Shown here one piece after another: positions 24,868-33,180 of a DNA stretch of 37,316 nucleotides (position 1 is the stretch's first letter; every line of letters begins with the position of its first letter). A program made the position numbers and the translations under genes. The stretch comes from Myxococcales bacterium. Its GTDB lineage: Bacteria; Myxococcota; Myxococcia; Myxococcales; Anaeromyxobacteraceae. The notes beneath the pieces are model-generated. The model was not told where the DNA came from, did no database searches, and was given only the letters and a program-made list of their open reading frames with translations. The stretch is taken from positions 1 through 37,316 of the forward strand of contig JAKAEO010000011.1 of assembly GCA_021818285.1 (NCBI GenBank), read 5' to 3'.

Positions 24868-26183
24868 ACGCCGTCCTGTTCGCCTGCACCCTGGCGCTCC
24901 CCGCCACCGCCCTCGCCGGCCCGCCGGCGGCGGTCGCCGAGCTGCGCGCCCGCGCCGACGCGCTGCGCGCCGCCGGGGACTACGACGCGGCGCTCGCCGC
25001 CTACCAGGCGGAGCGCGCGGCCGGCGGCGACACCGCCGACGTCTGGAAGCACATCGGCTGGACCGAGCGGGCGCTGCGGAACGACCGGGCGGCGGCGGCG
25101 GCCCTGGAGCGGGCCGTCGCGCTCGATCCGCGCGACCGGGAGGCCCGCGACGACCTGGCCGCCCTGGAGCTCTCGCGCGGCCTGCGGCTCACCGGCTGGC
25201 TCGGCGGCACCGAGCCCGGCACCTCCAAGCAGGCCTTCGAGGGGCAGGTCTTCTACGGGGGGCTGGACCGCGTCGAGGCGCTCGGCGGCGCGAGCTGGAC
25301 CGACAACATCTTCTACACCGCGTACAAGGCCTTCGCGGAGGGCTCCTGGTTCTACTCCTCCGACTCCTACCTCCGCGCCGCCTTCACCTGGCGCTCCTAC
25401 GGCTACACCGGCGCCAACCGTCCCACGCCCGACTCGAACGCCTACGAGAACGTGCCGCGCCCCGAGGTGGAGGTGTCCCACTGGATCGCGCGGCGCGTCC
25501 GGGTCGGGCTGAACTACCAGCTCTTCGCGCCCAACTTCCAGTACGACACCGCGACGCGGATCGTGAACCACAAGCTCTCGGGCGACCTGGAGGTGCGGCT
25601 CGGCGGGGGCTTCACCGCCAGCCTGATGGCGGCGGCGCTGCGCGACCCGAGCCCCGGGCGCACGCGCATCAAGGGCCGGACGCTCCCGTCCGGCATGACG
25701 CCCGACGCCACCCTGGCGGCCCCCGACTACGTCTGCGGGACCGACGCCGCGACCGGCAATCCCATCTACTGCGCCGCGCGGACCAGCGTCGTCCAGCGCA
25801 CCGAGCTGCTGCTCGGCGGCGGGCTCGCCTACGACGCCGACGCCTGGGGCGCCAGCGTCCGCTACATCCCCAACCGCGACCTGGACGCCGGCTTCTCCTG
25901 GTCGATCGTCTCGGGCCTGGACCTGCGGCCGGCGGACAGGCTCTCCTTCCAGCTCATCTGGATCCACGACCGCTACAGCAGCCTGTCGGGCCTCACCTTC
26001 GCCGGCAAGGACGGCGACATCTACTGGGCGACGGCCCGCTACCAGCTGCTCCCGGAGCTGGCGCTGGCCGGCGGCCTGAAGTGGGTGAAGAACCCGGGCC
26101 CGGCCGACACCAGCGCCGCCCCGCCCTCGCGCAACGACGGCACGCTGCTCCTCCAGCTCGAGTACCGCACCGGCGTCTTCTAG
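24858..26183 (+). CDS. YaiO-like outer membrane protein: TPR domain plus beta-barrel
   Basis: 441 aa from ATG 24858 with GGAGGAACGGAAG upstream. Signal peptide MRLNAVLFACTLALPATALA. Residues about 25-105 form two TPR-like repeats (AAGDYDAALAAYQAERA, IGWTERALRNDRAAAAALERAVALDP). From about 110 onward alternating aromatic/polar strands (GGLDRVEALGGASWTDNIFYTAY, YLRAAFTWRSYGY, RVRVGLNYQLFAP, LEYRTGVF) are typical of a YaiO-family beta-barrel, ending in a terminal Phe. Two cysteines (YVCGTD and YCAART) may pair in a loop. In the PNAG system the TPR/barrel PgaA is the export porin; this protein could play that part or be a smaller outer-membrane partner. Confidence 0.85.
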   Translation: MRLNAVLFACTLALPATALAGPPAAVAELRARADALRAAGDYDAALAAYQAERAAGGDTADVWKHIGWTERALRNDRAAAAALERAVALDPRDREARDDLAALELSRGLRLTGWLGGTEPGTSKQAFEGQVFYGGLDRVEALGGASWTDNIFYTAYKAFAEGSWFYSSDSYLRAAFTWRSYGYTGANRPTPDSNAYENVPRPEVEVSHWIARRVRVGLNYQLFAPNFQYDTATRIVNHKLSGDLEVRLGGGFTASLMAAALRDPSPGRTRIKGRTLPSGMTPDATLAAPDYVCGTDAATGNPIYCAARTSVVQRTELLLGGGLAYDADAWGASVRYIPNRDLDAGFSWSIVSGLDLRPADRLSFQLIWIHDRYSSLSGLTFAGKDGDIYWATARYQLLPELALAGGLKWVKNPGPADTSAAPPSRNDGTLLLQLEYRTGVF

Positions 26184-26189
26184 CCCCCG

Positions 26190-28010
26190 ATGTCCGCACC
26201 CGGCCGGCCGCTCCTCGCCCTCCTCCTCCTCGCCGCCGCGAGCCCGGCCGGGGCCCGCTCGCCGCCCGGGGCGCGGGGCGGCGAGCCGGCGGGAGCGGGC
26301 CCGGCGACGACGCTGGACGCGGCGCGCTTCGACCGCGAGGCGCTGCGGCGCTACGCCCGCGGCCGCGTGCAGGCCGGACGGTACGCCGACGCCCTCGAGG
26401 CCTACCAGCGCATCCTCGACCTCGACCCCGGCGACGCCGACGCGCTGTCCCACGCCGCGCAGCTGCACGCCTGGACCGGCGACTACGATCGGAGCATCGT
26501 CCTCTACCGCGACGCCATCGCCCGGCGCCCCCGGGAGCTGGGGCTGCAGAGCGACCTCGCCGACGTCCTCACCTGGGCCAAGCGGCTGGAGGAGGCGGAG
26601 CGGCTCTACGAGGCCGTCCTGAAGTCGGACCCCCGGCACCACGAGGCGCTGAAGGGGCTGGCCCGGGCCCGCCTGCTCCAGGGCGACCTCGACGGCGCCG
26701 CCGGGGTGCTCGACCGCGCCCTGAAGCTCTACCCCGGGGACGTGGACCTGTACCGGGCCCAGGCCCGCCTGCTCTCGCAGAAGGGGGACCTGGACGGCGC
26801 CGTCGCCTCGCTGCAGCGGGCGGTGCTGCTCGCGCCCGACGACCCGGAGGTGCGGCGCCACCTGGCCGAGACCTACCAGCGCAAGAAGGACTGGCCGCGC
26901 GCGGTGGAGGCCTGGCTCAAGGTCTCGCGCCTGGCCCCCGACCAGCCGGCGGCCCACGTGGCGCTGGCCCGCGCCTACCTGGCGATGGGCAAGCGCGCCC
27001 TGGCCGAGGAGCACGCGGCGCTGGCGGCGCGCCTCAGCCCCAACGACCCCGCGGTCCACGAGCTGGCCGCCGACATGCGGCGCCAGGCGGGGCTGGCGCC
27101 GGCGCGCTCCTTCGCCGACTGGTTCGAGGTGCTCGCCTACCTGGCGCTGCTCCCCGTGGTCCTGCTCACGGCCCGCCGCCTGCGGCGGAGCCTGCGGCAG
27201 CGGCCGGCCGCCTCGACCTTCATCTGGTGGGTGGTGCCGGCCTTCATCCTGCTCAACGTCGCCAGCCACTTCGCCAAGGGCTGGATCGACGCGCGGGTGG
27301 ACGCGCAGGTCGTCGAGTCGATCACCGAGGTGGCGCTGTTCCTGGGGCTGTTCGTCGCCTTCCTGGCCCTGCTCCGCAGCGGCCCGCCCGAGCGGGAGTT
27401 CGCCGGCCAGGTGGTGCTGGCGCTCGGGGCCCACCCCGACGACATCGAGCTGGGCTGCGCCGGCTTCCTGCTCAAGCTCAAGGCCAGCGGCGCCCGGGTG
27501 TTCGGCCTCACCTTCACCCGGGGGGAGAAGGGCACCGACGGCGGCCCGCGCGAGGAGGAGGCGCGCCGTGCCGCCGCCTTCATGGGGCTGGACGGCTACT
27601 GGGTCCTCGACTTCCCCGACACCGGGCTGGCCGATCGGGTCCCGGACCTCAAGGCCTCGATCGAGGCGCGGATCGGCGAGCTCGGCGCCACGCTGGTGCT
27701 CACCCACTCCGACGTGGACGTCCACGGCGACCACCGCGCCGTGCACGCCGCGACCCGCGAGGCGGCCCGGTCCGTCCCCACCGTGCTGTGCTACGAGGAC
27801 GTCTCCACCGGCAACCAGTTCACCCCCGACCTCTACGTCGACATCTCCCGCACCATCGACGACCACCTGCGGGCCTGCGCCTTCCACCGGACCCAGGACC
27901 ACCGCAGCTACATGGACCCGCAGGTGATCCAGGGCCGCGCGGCCCACCGCGGCCTGCAGATCGGCGCCTCCTTCGCGCTGGCCTTCCGGGCCCTGCGCCT
28001 GGTCCGCTGA
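26190..28010 (+). CDS. Seven-TPR periplasmic domain + three TM helices + PIG-L/LmbE deacetylase fusion
   Basis: 606 aa. Residues 1-22 are a signal sequence; about 48-305 comprise seven TPR units (for example AGRYADALEAYQRILDLDP and KGDLDGAVASLQRAVLLAP). Three membrane helices follow (about 313-331, 344-362, 378-397); the RRLRRSLRQR loop after the first indicates a cytosolic side, so the C-terminal PIG-L domain (405-606) should be cytosolic while the TPRs are periplasmic. PIG-L residues are intact: AHPDDIELG with H415, D417, D418 and HGDHRAV with H512/H515 for zinc. This family removes N-acetyl from GlcNAc-type substrates. In E. coli a stand-alone PIG-L protein, YaiS, sits beside YaiO and a GT2. 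The fusion could couple export-channel engagement to deacetylation. Confidence 0.88.
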   Translation: MSAPGRPLLALLLLAAASPAGARSPPGARGGEPAGAGPATTLDAARFDREALRRYARGRVQAGRYADALEAYQRILDLDPGDADALSHAAQLHAWTGDYDRSIVLYRDAIARRPRELGLQSDLADVLTWAKRLEEAERLYEAVLKSDPRHHEALKGLARARLLQGDLDGAAGVLDRALKLYPGDVDLYRAQARLLSQKGDLDGAVASLQRAVLLAPDDPEVRRHLAETYQRKKDWPRAVEAWLKVSRLAPDQPAAHVALARAYLAMGKRALAEEHAALAARLSPNDPAVHELAADMRRQAGLAPARSFADWFEVLAYLALLPVVLLTARRLRRSLRQRPAASTFIWWVVPAFILLNVASHFAKGWIDARVDAQVVESITEVALFLGLFVAFLALLRSGPPEREFAGQVVLALGAHPDDIELGCAGFLLKLKASGARVFGLTFTRGEKGTDGGPREEEARRAAAFMGLDGYWVLDFPDTGLADRVPDLKASIEARIGELGATLVLTHSDVDVHGDHRAVHAATREAARSVPTVLCYEDVSTGNQFTPDLYVDISRTIDDHLRACAFHRTQDHRSYMDPQVIQGRAAHRGLQIGASFALAFRALRLVR

Positions 28011-28014
28011 CGGC

Positions 28015-30453
28015 ATGGCCGTTCTCCACGCCCTCTTCTGGGCCTTCGGGCTGGTGGTCTTCGTCCTGGGGATCCAGGGCACCCTCTACTTCCCGCTGAC
28101 CCTCGCCTACGAGGCCTGGAAGCGGCGCACCCTGGCCCGGCTGCCCCCCTTCCGCGGCCGGGTGAGCGCGGTGGTCCCGGCCTTCAACGAGGCCCGCACC
28201 ATCCGCGTCGCCGTCGAGACGCTGCTGGAGTCGGAGGGGGCCGATCTCGAGGTGATCGTGGTGGACGACGGCTCCACCGACGGCACCGCCGACCAGCTCC
28301 GCGACCTGGCCGAGGCCGGCCGGCTGCGGCTCATCGTCCAGGCCAACGCCGGCAAGGCGGCCGCGCTCAACGCCGGCATCGCCGCCGCCGGCGGCGAGGT
28401 GGTGCTCTACACCGACGCCGACAGCCTCTTCTTCCGCGACACCGTGGCCCGCATGGCCCGCTGGTTCGCCGACCCCACCGTGGACGCGGTCTGCGGCAAC
28501 GACATGCCGCTGCGGGCCGGCACCGGGCTCCAGAAGATGCTGGCCGTCACCACCCACATCGGCACCGGCTACGTCCGCCGCGCCCTCTCGGTGATCGGCT
28601 GCCTGCCCATCATCTCCGGGAACCTCGGGGCCGTGCGGCGCCGCGTGCTGGAGGAGATCGGCGGCTTCCGCGAGATCTGGGGGGAAGACCTGGAGATCAC
28701 CTGGCGGCTCCACGCCCACCGGAAGCGGATCGTCTTCGACCCCGAGCCGGCGGTGCTGGCCGACTGCCCGGCCACCCTCCCCGCCCTCTGGCGCCAGCGG
28801 GTCCGCTGGGTGCGCAGCTACCTCAAGATCGCCCGGCTCCACCGCGGCCTGTTCCTCTCCCGCGGCGCCCGGCCCTTCTCGCTCTACCTCCCGGTGAACT
28901 TCGCCAACATGGCGGTGGTCCCGGTGCTGCAGCTGGTCCTGATGCTGGCGCTGCCGCTGGCGGTGACCCGGGGCTGGCTGCCGCTGGAGGGGCCGCTCGA
29001 GCTGCTCTCCTGGCTGGGGCTCACCTTCTTCGCCGCCGTCGCCCTCTACTCGGTGCTGCTCGACCGGGACTGGCGCGACCTCTGGTACCTTCCCTGGGGC
29101 CTGCTGATCCTGCCGGTCTCCTATTTCTACGACGTGGTCGTCGTTTACTCCTGGTGGAAAGAGATGCGTCGAGCCGAGGAGCGGTGGGAGAAGATCAAGC
29201 GGCTGGGGCCGGTGCCGGCGAGCCCGGTCCCCTGGGCCTGGGCGGCGGCGCTGATCGCGGTGGCCGCGGCCGGGGCGGTCACCACCTGGACGGTGATGGC
29301 GCGGCGCCAGGCGGAGGCGCCGCTCGCGGCGGCGGCGCCGGTGGGCGACGAGGCGGCCCGGCCGGCCTTCCACCTCTCCGTCTCCACCCACTTCGACGCC
29401 TGGCCCGACTGGCGGGACGCCACCCGCCGGCTGCTGGACCGGCCGCTGATCGGGCTGGTCGACACGGTCGGCCTGGGCGCCGGCCGGACCGAGTGGACCT
29501 ACTTCCGCTGGGCCGGTCACGAGGACCGCTGGTCCAACCACCAGAAGGGCGAGCCGCGCGACCTGCTGCGGACCGCCGCCGACGAGCTCCACGCCAGCGG
29601 CTTCCGGGTCGCCGCCTTCATCGACCTCTACGCGCCCAAGTGGATCCGCGAACACCCCGGGACCGCGGCGATCCAGGCCGACGGCACGCCGCACGCCGAG
29701 CAGGTGAGCCTGGCGGAGCTGGCCGACGGCGAGTTCGGCAGGCTGGTGGTCCAGATGATCGACGACCTGGCCGCGGGCTGGCCGGTGGACGCCATCGACG
29801 TCACCGAGGCGGCCTACTACCAGACCTCCTTCGGGCCGGCCGACCTCGCCTCCTACCGGCGCGCCACCGGCCGGACCGGCTGGCCGCGGGACTGGCGCGG
29901 GCGGGTGGACGTGGACGACCCGACGGTGTGGGCCTGGAAGTGCGCGCTGGTGGAGCGCTTCGTGGAGCGTGCCGCCGCCGCCGCGCACCGCCACGGCAAG
30001 CTGCTCTACGTGGACGTGGCGGTGAGCTGGAAGGACCTCGGGCGCGACGGCCGCGACCACGGCCACGACTACCTCGCCCTGCTGCGCCACGCCGACCAGG
30101 TGGTGGTCTGGAACTACTTCGCGCTGGAGGGCGTGCCGCCCGCCGCCTCGCGCGACCTGGCGGCGCGGCTCGCCGCCACGCTGCCGGCCGGCCGCTGGAC
30201 GATGTCGGTCGGCCTGTGGGGACCGGCCGGCCAGCCGGTCACCCCCGCGCAGCTCGCGGAGGCGGTGTCGGCCGCCGTCGCCGGGGGCGCCCGCCGCATC
30301 TGGGTGACGCCCAACGACCTGATCACGCCGGCCCACTGGGACGCGCTGCTGCGCACCTGGCTGGTGCCGGTGCGCGCCGCCCCGCCGCTGGACCGGGCGC
30401 CGGCCACCGCCGGGGCGCGCCGGCGGGCCCCCGCGCCCGCCGGAACGCGGTAG
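28015..30453 (+). CDS. Processive GT2 polysaccharide synthase fused to a periplasmic TIM-barrel hydrolase-like domain
   Basis: 812 aa, ATG four bases after the PIG-L stop. Residues 1-400 are a membrane GT2 like PgaC/YaiP: N-terminal helix, VPAFNEARTI, VVDDGSTDGT (D84-D85), YTDADS (D134/D136), catalytic base D225 in WGEDLEITWRL and Q261xxRW (QRVRW), then several C-terminal helices. An added helix (about 407-430) leads to a second domain (about 452-760) predicted to be outside the cytosol: FHLSVSTHFDAWPDW, FRVAAFIDLYAPKWI, VDAIDVTEAAYY with acidic D592/D595/E598, KLLYVDVAVSWKDLG and VVVWNYFAL. This pattern suggests a (beta/alpha)8 glycoside-hydrolase-like barrel, comparable in role to the C-terminal domain of PgaB. 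The polymer is probably HexNAc-based; the sugar is inferred. Confidence 0.87.
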   Translation: MAVLHALFWAFGLVVFVLGIQGTLYFPLTLAYEAWKRRTLARLPPFRGRVSAVVPAFNEARTIRVAVETLLESEGADLEVIVVDDGSTDGTADQLRDLAEAGRLRLIVQANAGKAAALNAGIAAAGGEVVLYTDADSLFFRDTVARMARWFADPTVDAVCGNDMPLRAGTGLQKMLAVTTHIGTGYVRRALSVIGCLPIISGNLGAVRRRVLEEIGGFREIWGEDLEITWRLHAHRKRIVFDPEPAVLADCPATLPALWRQRVRWVRSYLKIARLHRGLFLSRGARPFSLYLPVNFANMAVVPVLQLVLMLALPLAVTRGWLPLEGPLELLSWLGLTFFAAVALYSVLLDRDWRDLWYLPWGLLILPVSYFYDVVVVYSWWKEMRRAEERWEKIKRLGPVPASPVPWAWAAALIAVAAAGAVTTWTVMARRQAEAPLAAAAPVGDEAARPAFHLSVSTHFDAWPDWRDATRRLLDRPLIGLVDTVGLGAGRTEWTYFRWAGHEDRWSNHQKGEPRDLLRTAADELHASGFRVAAFIDLYAPKWIREHPGTAAIQADGTPHAEQVSLAELADGEFGRLVVQMIDDLAAGWPVDAIDVTEAAYYQTSFGPADLASYRRATGRTGWPRDWRGRVDVDDPTVWAWKCALVERFVERAAAAAHRHGKLLYVDVAVSWKDLGRDGRDHGHDYLALLRHADQVVVWNYFALEGVPPAASRDLAARLAATLPAGRWTMSVGLWGPAGQPVTPAQLAEAVSAAVAGGARRIWVTPNDLITPAHWDALLRTWLVPVRAAPPLDRAPATAGARRRAPAPAGTR

Positions 30454-30473
30454 GCTTCCCGCCGGCCCACGCC

Positions 30474-31070
30474 ATGGCCCACCCCCGCGCCGACAGCGGC
30501 CTCGCCCCCGGCTTCCTCGTCGCCTCCCCGACGCTGCGCGACCCCAACTTCGACGGGACGCTGGTGCTCATGGCGCAGCACTCGGCGGAGGGCTCGCTGG
30601 GCTGGGTGGTGAACCGGCCGGCGCCGGTGCGCTGCGCCGACCTGCTCCAGGCGGTCGATCCGGAGCTCCGCGCCGCGGCCCGGGCGGTGGGACGCGACCG
30701 CGCGCCGGTGCTCCTCGGCGGCCCGGTCCAGCCGGAGCGGCTCTGGGTGCTCTACCGGCCCGGGGTGGTCCCGGCCGGCGAGGAGGAGCTGGCGGTCGGC
30801 CGGCGCCTGGCGGTGGGCGGCTCGCGGGCGCTGCTCGACGCGGTGGTCCGCAACGACGACGCCGGCCCGTTCCTGCTCATCCTCGGCTACGCCGGCTGGG
30901 GGCCCATGCAGGTGGAGGGCGAGGTGGCCCAGGGCGCCTGGATCCCCCTGGGGCTCGCCGAGGACCTGGTCCTCGACGTCCCCCACGACCAGCGCTGGGC
31001 CGAGGCGGTGCGCAGGCTCGGGCTCGACCCCGGCGGCTTCGCCATGGGCGGCGGCGGCGCCAAGGCCTAG
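30474..31070 (+). CDS. YqgE/AlgH family protein (UPF0301)
   Basis: 198 aa from ATG 30474, 20 bases after the GT2 fusion gene. The family pattern is unmistakable: LAPGFLVASPTLRDPNFDGTLVLMAQHSAEGSLGWVVNRP, then VLLGGPVQPERLWVLY, FLLILGYAGWGPMQVEGEVAQGAWIPL. Biochemical function is not established; the AlgH name comes from an effect on alginate regulation in Pseudomonas. It may be co-transcribed with the polysaccharide operon, but AlgH genes occur in many contexts. Its TAG stop shares the bases CTAG with the stop of the converging phosphatase gene. Confidence 0.93.
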   Translation: MAHPRADSGLAPGFLVASPTLRDPNFDGTLVLMAQHSAEGSLGWVVNRPAPVRCADLLQAVDPELRAAARAVGRDRAPVLLGGPVQPERLWVLYRPGVVPAGEEELAVGRRLAVGGSRALLDAVVRNDDAGPFLLILGYAGWGPMQVEGEVAQGAWIPLGLAEDLVLDVPHDQRWAEAVRRLGLDPGGFAMGGGGAKA

Positions 31071-31747
31071 CCCGGGGGCCCCGCCCCGTCCTCCAGCTCC
31101 TCCACCAGCGTCCGGACCTCGGCGAGCGACGAGAGCAGGAACCGGGGCCGGGCCGCCGCCAGCGCCTCCTTCGAGCTGGCCCCCCAGAGCGCGGCGGCGG
31201 TGGCCACCCCGGCGGCGTTGCCGGCGGCGACGTCGTGCGGCGAGTCGCCGACCAGCAGCGCCTCGCCGGGGCCGCGCCCCAGCTGGCCGAGCAGCATGCG
31301 CACCGGGGCCGGGTCGGGCTTGTGCTCCGGCAGCGAGTCGGCCCCCACCACCGCCTGGACGAAGTCCGCCAGGCCCGCGTGGCGCAGCGACCTCCAGGCC
31401 GGCTCCACCCACTTGGCGGTGACCACCCCCACCGGGTGGCCGCCGGCCCGCAGCGCGGCGAGCAGCCCGCCGGCGCCGGGGAAGGGCTTCGTCATCTCGT
31501 CGTGGTGCGCCCAGAAGAACTCGCGGTAGCGGGCCACCAGCCCCTCCACCGGCGCCGGGCCGCCGGCGATCTCCTCGATCTGCACCCGCAGCGGCTTGCC
31601 GATGCCGGCGATCCAGTCGGCGTCGGTGGGGCGCCGCCCCGGGTGCTCGGCGAAGGCGTGACGCGCCGACGCCAGGATGAGCGGGACGGTGTCCACCAGG
31701 GTCCCGTCGAGGTCGAAGAGCAGCGCGATGGGCCGGGTCCGGGACAC
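31067..31747 (-). CDS. HAD superfamily phosphatase, phosphoglycolate-phosphatase-like
   Basis: 226 aa from GTG 31747. All four HAD motifs are present: LLFDLDGTLVDT (nucleophile Asp), GVVTAKW (Thr), the lysine in EHKPDPAPVRM, and LLVGDSPHDVAAGNAAG (acidic pair). The helical cap after motif I and the overall length match Gph/PGMB-type subfamily IA enzymes. Substrate may be phosphoglycolate or another small phosphate ester. It lies seven bases after the EamA transporter gene on the same strand, so the two are co-transcribed. Confidence 0.92.
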   Translation of the reverse strand: MSRTRPIALLFDLDGTLVDTVPLILASARHAFAEHPGRRPTDADWIAGIGKPLRVQIEEIAGGPAPVEGLVARYREFFWAHHDEMTKPFPGAGGLLAALRAGGHPVGVVTAKWVEPAWRSLRHAGLADFVQAVVGADSLPEHKPDPAPVRMLLGQLGRGPGEALLVGDSPHDVAAGNAAGVATAAALWGASSKEALAAARPRFLLSSLAEVRTLVEELEDGAGPPG

Positions 31748-31754
31748 GGGCTCC

Positions 31755-32642
31755 TCAGGCGCTCCGGGCGCGGCGCGAGACCGCCACCAGGGCCACGCCG
31801 GCGAGGATCAGGGCCAGCGCCGCCACCGTCCGCAGCCCCACCGCCTCGCCGGCCACCGCCCCGATGGCCACCGCCACCGCCGGGTTCACGTAGGCGTAGC
31901 TGGTGGCCAGCGCCGGCCGCACCCGGCGCAGCAGGTAGTTGAAGGAGACGTAGCCCACCAGCGATCCGAAGAACAGCAGGTAGAGCCAGGCGATCACCGG
32001 GCGCCAGCCGAGGCCGGGCAGGGGGCGCTCCCCGTGCAGCAGCGCGGCGGCCAGGAAGACGGCCCCGCCGCACATCATCTGCGCCGCCGGGGAGACCAGC
32101 CCGTCCGGCATGGGCAGCCGCCGGCTCCACATCGAGCCCAGCGCCCAGCTCCAGGTGGAGGCGACGAGCAGCGCCGCGCCCACCGGGCTGGCGCGCAGCC
32201 CCCCGCCGGCCTGCAGCACCACCACGCCGATCAGCCCCACCGCCAGCCCCAGCCACTCGGCGCGGCGCGGCCACTCGCCCCAGGCGCCGGCCACCAGCAC
32301 CGCCCAGAGCGGCGTCGAGGCGGCCACCACCGCCGCCAGGCTGGAGGAGACCGAGCGCTCGGCGAAGGTGACCAGGGCGTTGGCCGCGACCAGCAGGCCG
32401 CCCACCAGCGCCGCCGAGCCCCACTGCCGCGCCGAGGGGCGCGGCGCCCCGCGCAGCCGGACCGTCACGTAGAGCAGGGCGCCGGCGGCGAAGAAGCGGC
32501 CGCCCGACATCAGCAGCGGCGGGAAGCCCTCCAGCGCCACGCGGATGCCGAAGTAGGTCGTTCCCCAGAGGACGTAGAGCAGCCCCAGGGCCAGGGCCAC
32601 GCGGCCGGGCGGCGCGGGTTCACTCATGAAGGCCGGCAGCAT
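31755..32642 (-). CDS. EamA/DMT-superfamily exporter (YedA-like)
   Basis: 295 aa from ATG 32642 (GAGG a few bases upstream); ATG 32627 is an alternative. About ten membrane helices in two EamA repeats. LLYVLWGTTYFGIRVALEGFPPLLMSGGRFFAAG opens the first repeat, TPLWAVLVA and the GLIGVVVLQAGG block follow, and the second repeat has SYAYVNPAVAVAIGAVAGEAVGLRTVAALALILAGVALV. These are inner-membrane exporters of amino acids or other metabolites; substrate unknown. Divergent from the thioesterase gene with 45 bases between. Confidence 0.92.
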   Translation of the reverse strand: MLPAFMSEPAPPGRVALALGLLYVLWGTTYFGIRVALEGFPPLLMSGGRFFAAGALLYVTVRLRGAPRPSARQWGSAALVGGLLVAANALVTFAERSVSSSLAAVVAASTPLWAVLVAGAWGEWPRRAEWLGLAVGLIGVVVLQAGGGLRASPVGAALLVASTWSWALGSMWSRRLPMPDGLVSPAAQMMCGGAVFLAAALLHGERPLPGLGWRPVIAWLYLLFFGSLVGYVSFNYLLRRVRPALATSYAYVNPAVAVAIGAVAGEAVGLRTVAALALILAGVALVAVSRRARSA

Positions 32643-32687
32643 ATCCTCGGCGGGCGCCGGGCGGCAGGGTTCCGGCGGGGAGCCGCC

Positions 32688-33137
32688 ATGGACTTCGCCA
32701 CCTACTTCGCCCGCGACCGGTACGCGGCGCTGACCGGCGCCCGGCTGGTGGAGACCCGGCCCGGCTACGCCCGCGCCCGGCTGCGGGTCACCGACCGGAA
32801 CAAGAACGGGCTGGACGTGGCCATGGGCGGCGCCGTCTTCACCCTGGCCGACCTGGCCTTCGCCGCCGCCTCCAACTCGCGGGGGCGGGTCGCGGTGGCC
32901 GTCCAGGTGAGCATCTCCTTCCTCAAGGCCGGCCTCGGGCTGCTCACCGCGGAGGCGCGCGAGGTGGCCCGCAGCAACCGCTTCTCCACCTGTGAAGTCC
33001 GGGTCACCGACGCCCGCGGCGACCTGGTGGCGACCTTCCAGGGGCTGGCCTACCTGAAGAAGGAGACGATCGAGGAGCTGCCCGAGCCCCGCCCGGCGCG
33101 GCGCCGCGCCCGGCGGCGGCGGCCCGCCGGAGGATGA
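32688..33137 (+). CDS. PaaI-type hotdog-fold thioesterase
   Basis: 149 aa from ATG 32688. A single hotdog domain: RYAALTGARLVETRPGYARARLRVTDRNKNGLDVAMGGAVFTLADLAFAAASNSRG-type block, VQVSISFLKAGLGLLTAEAREVARSNRFSTCEVRVTD and ATFQGLAYLK. The usual HGG of PaaI is MGG here, while the Asp of LADLA is present. The last ~20 residues are arginine-rich and probably disordered. Likely hydrolyses aryl- or acyl-CoA thioesters in the cytosol; substrate not determined. Confidence 0.9.
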   Translation: MDFATYFARDRYAALTGARLVETRPGYARARLRVTDRNKNGLDVAMGGAVFTLADLAFAAASNSRGRVAVAVQVSISFLKAGLGLLTAEAREVARSNRFSTCEVRVTDARGDLVATFQGLAYLKKETIEELPEPRPARRRARRRRPAGG

Positions 33138-33180
33138 CCCCGCGCGACCACGGCCGTCGCCCGGGAGCGCGCGGCGCCGG

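Noticed and set aside
21864-28082. 2072-codon open frame on the minus strand
   Set aside because: Spans several well-supported plus-strand genes and translates to repetitive G/R/V/E-rich sequence; a GC artefact.
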